Shown: positions 15,545 to 20,221 of the stretch, in pieces | How the letters are laid out: each line of letters begins with the position of its first letter | Position numbering within the stretch: the stretch's first letter is position 1 | NCBI GenBank assembly: GCA_012960835.1 | Contig: DUAL01000183.1 | Coordinates: 1 to 20,221, forward strand | DNA length: 20,221 nt | Reading direction: 5' to 3' | DNA from: Flavobacteriales bacterium | GTDB lineage: Bacteria; Bacteroidota; Bacteroidia; Flavobacteriales; BACL11 | Notes under the pieces: model-generated | The model's input: the letters and a program-made list of their open reading frames with translations, nothing else | Databases searched by the model: none | What the model was told of the DNA's origin: nothing | Position numbers and translations under genes: made by a program

Positions 15545-15802
15545 TTATTCATCAACTTCTTCAAAATCAACATACTCTCTTAAATCATCTGATTTTGTTT
15601 TTGTTGAAGTATTAGTTTTTTCAATTGTAACCTTTCCTTCTTCTGGTTGAGGGCTTTGGTATTGCTGATTGAATTGCTGCTGAAACCTATCTTGCATTTT
15701 TTTGGTAAATCGTTTTAAGAGGATTGGAGCAAGGAGTCTCCCAAGAAATTTAATTCCATAATATATCAACATTATGATTAAAATTGTTCTTAAAAATCCC
15801 AT
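15545..15802 (-). CDS. DUF4834-type small membrane protein
   Basis: The 85-residue protein has one N-terminal membrane helix (about 4-26). A basic stretch (LLKRFTKKMQDRF) and a Gln/Pro-rich linker follow, then the conserved-looking tail GKVTIEK with an acidic end, DLREYVDFEEVDE. This matches my memory of the DUF4834 family, which is confined to Bacteroidota and has no known function. Topology should be N-terminal anchor with a cytoplasmic acidic tail. Its ATG directly follows the carB stop codon (TAG then ATG), so it is almost certainly cotranscribed and translationally coupled with carB. Its own TAA is four bases before the preferred start of the downstream sulfotransferase. Confidence 0.75.
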   Translation of the reverse strand: MGFLRTILIIMLIYYGIKFLGRLLAPILLKRFTKKMQDRFQQQFNQQYQSPQPEEGKVTIEKTNTSTKTKSDDLREYVDFEEVDE

Positions 15803-18649
15803 CTATTTACTCAAATATAAGTTTCTTTCAGAATACACTTTTGTAAAGTAATCATCCTGTAAATCATCAATAAAATAAATTGCCTCTCCTGTCGATTTCA
15901 TTTCTGGACCTAATTCCTTATTTACATTAGGGAATTTATCAAACGAGAAAACTGGAACCTTTATTGCATACCCATTCTTAGTAGGTTTGAAATCAAAATC
16001 AGCAATCTTCTTTTCTCCGAGCATTACTTTAGTAGCATAATTTGTATAAGGCTCATTATAGGCCTTTGCAATAAACGGAACAGTTCTTGATGCCCTAGGA
16101 TTAGCCTCAATTACATAAACTATCTCATCTTTTATTGCAAACTGAATATTAATTAGTCCAACTGTTTCAAGTGCAACAGCAATTTTATTAGTAATATCAA
16201 TCATTTGCTGACGGACATTGTCGCTTAAGTCGAAAGTGGGTAAAACAGCATAAGAGTCCCCAGAATGTATTCCACATGGTTCAATATGTTCCATCATTCC
16301 AATAATATATACATCTTTTCCATCACAAATTGCATCAGCTTCTGCCTCAATTGCTTTATCCAAATAATGATCTAACAGGACTTGATTCCCTGGCATATCT
16401 TTTAACAAATCAACAATATGATGTTCCAACTCCTCTTCATTAATCACAATTTTCATTCCCTGCCCACCTAATACATAGGATGGTCTTACCAAAATTGGAA
16501 AATTCAAAGTTTTAGAAATTTCAATTGCCTGTTCAGCCGTTTCTGCAACTGCAAATTCAGGATAAGGAATATTATGTTCTTTCAATAGTTCCGAAAATCT
16601 TCCTCTATCCTCCGCTACATCCAAAGCATTATAAGAAGTACCCATAATTTTAATGCCGTAACGCTCTAATTTTTCAGCCAATTTAAGTGCCGTTTGCCCT
16701 CCTAACTGAACTATTACTCCTTCAGGTTTCTCATGACGAATAATATCATAAATATGTTCCCAAAATACAGGCTCAAAATAGAGCTTATCAGCTGTGTCAA
16801 AATCAGTAGAAACAGTCTCAGGATTACAATTAATCATAATTGTTTCATAGCCACACTCCTTAGCTGCTAATACCCCATGAACACAAGAATAATCAAACTC
16901 GATCCCTTGTCCAATTCTATTTGGCCCTGAACCTAAAACAATAATTTTTTTCTTGTCGCTTACCTCACTTTCATTTTCAGCAAATTGCTTGCCATCTACT
17001 TCCTTTGGTATTTCGAAAGTAGAGTAATAATAAGGTGTTTTGGCAGTAAATTCTGCAGCACAAGTATCTACCAACTTGTACACACGCTTAATATTTTCAG
17101 CATTTCTTTTATTATAAACTGCACTTTCCAAACATCTTACCAAATGGGCTATTTGCCTATCAGCATATCCTTTCATCTTTGCTTCCAAAAGCAAATCAGT
17201 TGGGATAGTATCAATCGTATAGTTCTCAATCTCTTTTTCCATGACCACCATCTCTTCAATTTGATGCAAAAACCAAAAATCTATCTTAGTTATCTCATGT
17301 ATCTTATTTGTAGGAATACCAATTCGCATGGCATCATACACTCTAAAAATTCTATCACCACTTGCATGCTTCAACTCATATAAAATTACATCTTGGTCCG
17401 TTTTTCCTTTTCCATCAGCACCCAGACCATTACGCCCAATTTCTAAAGATTGGCAGGCTTTTTGTAAAGCTTCTTGGAAAGAACGCCCAATAGACATTAC
17501 CTCTCCAACAGATTTCATCTGTAAGCCTAACTCAGTGTTCGAACCTTTAAATTTATCAAAGTTCCATCTAGGAATTTTCACCACTACATAATCCAAAGTT
17601 GGCTCAAAAAAGGCAGAAGTTGATTTTGTAATTTGATTATCCAATTCATCCAAAGTATAACCAATAGCTAATTTACTTGCAATTTTTGCAATAGGATAGC
17701 CTGTTGCCTTGGAGGCCAAAGCTGATGAACGAGAAACCCTAGGGTTAATCTCAATCGCAATAATCTCTTCCGTTCTTTCAGGATTAACAGCAAACTGCAC
17801 ATTACACCCTCCTGCAAAATCACCAATAGAACGCATCATTTTAATCGCCATATCGCGCATTCTTTGGTAAGTAGTATCTGCCAAAGTCATTGCTGGGGCA
17901 ATCGTAATTGAATCTCCTGTATGGATTCCCATTGGGTCCAAATTCTCAATATTACAGATGATGATTACATTATCATTATCATCACGTAAAAGCTCTAATT
18001 CATACTCTTTCCAACCTAGTACTGCTTTATCAATCAATACCTCATGAATTGGTGAAGCATGTAATCCTTTGGATAATAAATCTTCAAATTCTTCTTTAGT
18101 ATGTACAAATGCAGCTCCACTTCCACCCAATGTAAATGAAGGACGGATTACCAATGGAAACCCTAATTCTTGTGCTACTTCTTTTCCTTCTAAAAATGAG
18201 GTCGCAATACGAGCAGGCGCAACAGGAATATCAATCTTATCCATTAACTTACGGAACTGTTCCCTATCCTCAGTTATATGGATAGCAGCAATATCAACCC
18301 CAATAATATCAACCCCATATTTTTCCCAAATTCCTTTTTCATCTACTTCAATACAAAGGTTCAAGGCAGTTTGCCCTCCCATTGTTGGCAAAACAGCATC
18401 AATATTTCTTTCTTCTAATATCTCAATGATGGATGCAGTAGTAAGCGGTTTTAAGTAAATATGGTCAGCAACTACTTTATCGGTCATAATAGTTGCAGGA
18501 TTAGAATTGATTAATGAAACCTCAATTCCTTCCTCTCTAAGTGATCTTGCTGCTTGCGAACCTGAATAATCAAACTCACAGGCTTGCCCAATTACGATAG
18601 GACCACTTCCTATAATTAGTACTGATTTTAAGGTCTTATTTTTTGGCAT
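15803..18649 (-). CDS. carB: Carbamoyl-phosphate synthase large subunit, without the C-terminal MGS regulatory domain
   Basis: The 948-residue protein makes carbamoyl phosphate from bicarbonate, ATP and ammonia passed from the glutaminase subunit CarA, feeding arginine and pyrimidine synthesis in the cytoplasm. The tandem architecture is clear. The first half opens with GSGPIVIGQACEFDYSGS near residue 14 and has an ATP-grasp domain containing RPSFTLGGSG. An all-helical middle linker comes next. The second half opens with GSGPNRIGQGIEFDYS near residue 570 and has RPSYVLGGQGM in its own ATP-grasp. It ends right after the second synthetase unit (YSERNLYLSK), about 125 residues shorter than the 1073-residue E. 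coli enzyme, so the MGS-like domain that binds UMP and ornithine is absent. I believe this short form is common in Bacteroidota. It heads the run carB, DUF4834, sulfotransferase, deacetylase; carA is not in the window. Confidence 0.97.
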   Translation of the reverse strand: MPKNKTLKSVLIIGSGPIVIGQACEFDYSGSQAARSLREEGIEVSLINSNPATIMTDKVVADHIYLKPLTTASIIEILEERNIDAVLPTMGGQTALNLCIEVDEKGIWEKYGVDIIGVDIAAIHITEDREQFRKLMDKIDIPVAPARIATSFLEGKEVAQELGFPLVIRPSFTLGGSGAAFVHTKEEFEDLLSKGLHASPIHEVLIDKAVLGWKEYELELLRDDNDNVIIICNIENLDPMGIHTGDSITIAPAMTLADTTYQRMRDMAIKMMRSIGDFAGGCNVQFAVNPERTEEIIAIEINPRVSRSSALASKATGYPIAKIASKLAIGYTLDELDNQITKSTSAFFEPTLDYVVVKIPRWNFDKFKGSNTELGLQMKSVGEVMSIGRSFQEALQKACQSLEIGRNGLGADGKGKTDQDVILYELKHASGDRIFRVYDAMRIGIPTNKIHEITKIDFWFLHQIEEMVVMEKEIENYTIDTIPTDLLLEAKMKGYADRQIAHLVRCLESAVYNKRNAENIKRVYKLVDTCAAEFTAKTPYYYSTFEIPKEVDGKQFAENESEVSDKKKIIVLGSGPNRIGQGIEFDYSCVHGVLAAKECGYETIMINCNPETVSTDFDTADKLYFEPVFWEHIYDIIRHEKPEGVIVQLGGQTALKLAEKLERYGIKIMGTSYNALDVAEDRGRFSELLKEHNIPYPEFAVAETAEQAIEISKTLNFPILVRPSYVLGGQGMKIVINEEELEHHIVDLLKDMPGNQVLLDHYLDKAIEAEADAICDGKDVYIIGMMEHIEPCGIHSGDSYAVLPTFDLSDNVRQQMIDITNKIAVALETVGLINIQFAIKDEIVYVIEANPRASRTVPFIAKAYNEPYTNYATKVMLGEKKIADFDFKPTKNGYAIKVPVFSFDKFPNVNKELGPEMKSTGEAIYFIDDLQDDYFTKVYSERNLYLSK

Positions 18650-18669
18650 ATTATTTATTGGTCTGCTGC

Positions 18670-18677
18670 GAATTTAC
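18670..18677 (-). promoter_or_regulatory. Candidate -7 element of the carB transcription unit
   Basis: TAAATTCG on the minus strand ends 20 bases before the carB ATG and continues GCAGCAGACC, resembling the rpmH promoter (TAAATTTGCAGACC). The nearest TTG upstream is only 14 bases from it, so the -33 part is poor. No attenuator hairpin or leader peptide could be recognised between it and the start codon. Confidence 0.35.
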
Positions 18678-18747
18678 ATTTTTTGATTATCAAGGCTTTC
18701 ATTAGATTAGCTAAACTATCAACATCTTACTCAAGACGAAAAAACTC

Positions 18748-18780
18748 AAAAAAAAGGTGTTGTTAATAAAAACAACACCT
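18748..18780 (-). terminator. Rho-independent terminator after rpmH
   Basis: On the minus strand a perfect 10-bp stem (AGGTGTTGTT / AACAACACCT) with a 6-base loop is followed at once by eight T. It lies 24 bases after the rpmH stop, so rpmH is transcribed as its own unit and carB needs a separate promoter in the 98 bases that remain. Confidence 0.88.
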
Positions 18781-18803
18781 AGCATATAGTAGTTAATAGT
18801 CAT

Positions 18804-18962
18804 TTATTTATGACCCATTTCGTCAGAAACCGTTAATCGCTTTCTTCCTTTTACTCTTCTTCTAGAGATTATTCTTTGCCCATCTTTGGAGGACATACGC
18901 TCCATAAAACCGTGTTTGTTTTTACGCTTTTTATTGGAGGGTTGAAATGTTCTTTTTGGCAT
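18804..18962 (-). CDS. rpmH: 50S ribosomal protein L34
   Basis: A 52-codon gene encoding MPKRTFQPSNKKRKNKHGF at its N terminus and ending RKRLTVSDEMGHK, which is unmistakably L34, a small basic protein of the large ribosomal subunit. The length equals that of Bacteroidota L34 proteins. The PKRTFQPSN start and the HGF-x-RM segment are fully conserved. Both ends are intact. It has its own strong promoter 30 bases upstream and a perfect hairpin terminator downstream. The dnaA/rnpA neighbourhood seen with rpmH in many other bacteria is not present here; carB lies downstream on the same strand instead. Confidence 0.97.
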   Translation of the reverse strand: MPKRTFQPSNKKRKNKHGFMERMSSKDGQRIISRRRVKGRKRLTVSDEMGHK

Positions 18963-18991
18963 GACTTTATTTCTTTATTATTTCTGGTCTG

Positions 18992-19021
18992 CAAATTTAG
19001 TTTTTTTTTCTTTTAAAACAA
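18992..19021 (-). promoter_or_regulatory. rpmH promoter (TTG-N19-TAnnTTTG)
   Basis: On the minus strand TTG (19021-19019) is separated by exactly 19 bases, mostly A, from TAAATTTG (18999-18992), a full match to the Bacteroidota housekeeping promoter. The predicted leader is about 24 bases with no Shine-Dalgarno sequence before the ATG at 18962. The A-tract spacer (nine A in a row) probably bends the DNA. Confidence 0.75.
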
Positions 19022-19043
19022 GAAATGATTTGGATTTAAAATC

Positions 19044-19051
19044 TATTTTTG
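19044..19051 (+). promoter_or_regulatory. Candidate -7 element for the DUF6787-type gene
   Basis: TATTTTTG fully matches TAnnTTTG and ends 14 bases before the ATG at 19066, which supports that start over further upstream ones. No TTG is at the right distance upstream. It sits back-to-back with the rpmH promoter in the divergent gap. Confidence 0.4.
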
Positions 19052-19065
19052 CTCCCATGGAGTGG

Positions 19066-19374
19066 ATGAAAAAATTAAAAGAAAAATGGCTTATAAAATC
19101 TAATTTTCAGCTTATAATTATTTTAGTAGTTTTTTCCATAACTGGCTCATTGGCCCTGTGGGTTGCAAAGCCCCTTTTAAACCTAGTTGGAGCAAATGCT
19201 GACACTTTAAGTTTATGGATTTATATTCCCATCCGTATTGCTATTATTTTTCCTACTTATCAAGTTTTAATTGTAGTAGTTGGAGCTCTTTTTGGGCAGT
19301 TTGAATTTTTCTGGAATTTTGAAAAGAAAATGCTTGCTCATATGGGTTTTAAGCAATTTAAGGATAAAAAATAA
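19066..19374 (+). CDS. DUF6787-type small membrane protein
   Basis: The 102-residue protein begins MKKLKEKWLIKSNFQ and has two membrane helices (about 16-34 and 52-78) with SITGSLALWVAKP in the first and RIAIIFPTYQVLIVVVGALFG in the second. A conserved-looking tail rich in aromatics (FEFFWNFEKKMLAHMGF) follows. This resembles the DUF6787 family of Bacteroidota, function unknown. The frame remains open back to an ATG at 18961, but that would overlap rpmH and the rpmH promoter and add a non-conserved tail. The ATGs at 19057 and 19066 both fit the family start, and the -7 element at 19044 favours 19066. It is followed after 39 bases by a methyltransferase gene on the same strand. Confidence 0.75.
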   Translation: MKKLKEKWLIKSNFQLIIILVVFSITGSLALWVAKPLLNLVGANADTLSLWIYIPIRIAIIFPTYQVLIVVVGALFGQFEFFWNFEKKMLAHMGFKQFKDKK

Positions 19375-19385
19375 TTTGCTTTGTT

Positions 19386-19393
19386 TATTTTTG
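19386..19393 (+). promoter_or_regulatory. Candidate -7 element for the methyltransferase gene
   Basis: TATTTTTG, an exact TAnnTTTG match, lies 20 bases before the ATG at 19414 in the 39-base gap after the DUF6787-type gene. No TTG lies 19 bases upstream, so this may be a weak internal promoter or chance in AT-rich DNA. Confidence 0.3.
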
Positions 19394-19413
19394 GCAACTT
19401 TTAACGAAAACAG

Positions 19414-20181
19414 ATGAAATTTATAATATCACTTGCCACTCGCATCATCCCACGACATTATCTGCAGTATGTAAGTCATTTCTTTTTACAAATTTTTTCC
19501 TTTTTTATGAGAGGTAATAAATTTGAAGATCCTATTAATGGAAAAACTTACAGAAAACTATTGCCTTACGGAAGATTAAAATCAAGAGAAAATGCGCTAG
19601 CTCCTGATAGCATGAGTTTGGAACGCCATAGATTAATGTGGCTTTTTATGAAAGAAAAAACTAACTTTTTTACAGACAATTTAAAGTTCTTACACATTGC
19701 CCCAGAATATTGTTTTATCAAACTTTTTAAAAGAATGAAGAACTTAGATTATACTACTGGGGATTTAATATCACCTTGGGCGGATGTAAAAATGGATGTG
19801 CATGATATACCTATGGTTGATAATACTTTTGATGTAGTAATCTGTAACCATGTATTAGAACATGTTGAGGATTCCCATAAAGTAATGACAGAATTCTACC
19901 GTGTGATGAAACCAGGTGGTTGGGGAATTTTTCAAGTTCCTATTGATACCAATAATCCAAATACGGAAGAAGACAAAAGCGTAACTGACCCTAAGGAAAG
20001 AGAACGCCTCTACTGGCAAGACGACCATTTAAGATTGTTCGGTTTGGATTATGGGCAAAAATTGGCTACTGCTGGTTTTAAAGTTACTGAGAGTGATTTT
20101 ATCAATGAGTTAAGTCCTGAGTTAGTGGAACGCTATGCCCTGCCAAAAGGAGAAATTGTTTATTTCTGTGAGAAGGAGTAA
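19414..20181 (+). CDS. Class I SAM-dependent methyltransferase
   Basis: The 255-residue protein carries a methyltransferase_11-type Rossmann domain in its middle. FLHIAPEY (about 93-100) is a degenerate motif I, with Ala-Pro-Glu where most members have a Gly-rich loop. DVHDIPMVDNTFDVVICNHVLEHVED gives the motif II to IV region (read in two parts, about 128-153). The RVMKPGGWGIFQVP stretch is the usual post-motif strand. The N-terminal ~60 residues are basic and hydrophobic (LQYVSHFFLQIFSFF), suggesting membrane association. The substrate is unknown; lipids or glycans are plausible given the basic amphipathic N terminus. It follows the DUF6787-type gene on the same strand, and the next gene starts directly at its stop (TAA then ATG). 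Confidence 0.85.
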   Translation: MKFIISLATRIIPRHYLQYVSHFFLQIFSFFMRGNKFEDPINGKTYRKLLPYGRLKSRENALAPDSMSLERHRLMWLFMKEKTNFFTDNLKFLHIAPEYCFIKLFKRMKNLDYTTGDLISPWADVKMDVHDIPMVDNTFDVVICNHVLEHVEDSHKVMTEFYRVMKPGGWGIFQVPIDTNNPNTEEDKSVTDPKERERLYWQDDHLRLFGLDYGQKLATAGFKVTESDFINELSPELVERYALPKGEIVYFCEKE

Positions 20182-20221
20182 ATGAAAACCTTCCTCACTT
20201 CCCTGCTACTGATTTGCTTTA
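20182..20221 (+). CDS. N-terminal fragment of an exported protein (cut by window edge)
   Basis: An ATG immediately after the methyltransferase stop opens a frame of 13 codons, MKTFLTSLLLICF, before the window ends. One Lys followed by a continuous hydrophobic stretch is the start of a signal peptide, possibly of a lipoprotein since a Cys appears at position 12. Abutment with the methyltransferase stop argues for translational coupling. Nothing more can be said about its function. Confidence 0.55.
   Translation, partial: MKTFLTSLLLICF

Noticed and set aside
16985..18458. Several open frames of 87-132 codons antisense to carB.
   Set aside because: They are opposite a highly conserved housekeeping gene, their translations are low-complexity or Ser/Cys-rich with no family resemblance, and carB itself is intact.
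18650..18747. Pyrimidine-responsive attenuator or riboswitch upstream of carB.
   Set aside because: The 98 bases hold no convincing antiterminator/terminator pair or leader peptide; the only strong hairpin (18755-18780) is the rpmH terminator.
18961..19065. Upstream extension of the DUF6787-type gene to an ATG at 18961.
   Set aside because: It would overlap rpmH by two bases and run through the rpmH promoter, and the added residues do not look like the family's N terminus.

Overview
This window looks like a chromosomal segment of an AT-rich member of the Bacteroidota, most likely a Flavobacteriales-type organism. The evidence is: rpmH beside a carB that lacks the C-terminal regulatory domain; small families I know mainly from this phylum (DUF4834 and DUF6787 types, YfhO-type membrane proteins); very little Shine-Dalgarno sequence; and repeated TAnnTTTG-like -7 promoter elements, two of them with TTG exactly 19 bases upstream. 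No rRNA, tRNA, CRISPR array, transposase or integrase is visible. No stretch longer than 300 bases lacks a gene.

Left part (1-3736, + strand): the tail of a coiled-coil protein overlaps a small exported thioredoxin-fold protein with no cysteines. Next comes a 1064-residue M1 metallopeptidase whose C-terminal ~390 residues look like an Omp85-type outer-membrane beta-barrel, that is, a protease fused to its own surface anchor.

Central part (3804-15540): a surface-polysaccharide region in several short transcription units on both strands. It contains a Wzx-like flippase (-), a YfhO-like multi-pass protein (+), a tight operon of glycosyltransferase, heparinase II/III-like protein and glycosyltransferase (-), a translationally coupled pair of sulfotransferases (+), and a NodB-like deacetylase with a third sulfotransferase (-). 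Together they suggest assembly, flipping and chemical tailoring (deacetylation, sulfation, possibly lyase or epimerase action) of an extracellular glycan. Initiating transferases, polymerase, sugar-nucleotide synthesis and PAPS synthesis genes are not in the window.

Right part (15545-20221): carB, a DUF4834-type membrane protein, the third sulfotransferase and the deacetylase abut or overlap on the minus strand and look like one polycistron, tying pyrimidine synthesis physically to glycan tailoring. Upstream lies rpmH with a clear promoter and terminator. Divergent from it are a DUF6787-type two-helix membrane protein, a class I SAM methyltransferase, and the first 13 codons of an exported protein cut by the window edge.

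The most unusual items are the M1-Omp85 fusion, the combination of deacetylase, three sulfotransferases and heparinase-fold protein (reminiscent in logic of heparan/dermatan sulfate maturation), a G8 homopolymer early in a glycosyltransferase gene, and the cysteine-free thioredoxin-like protein.
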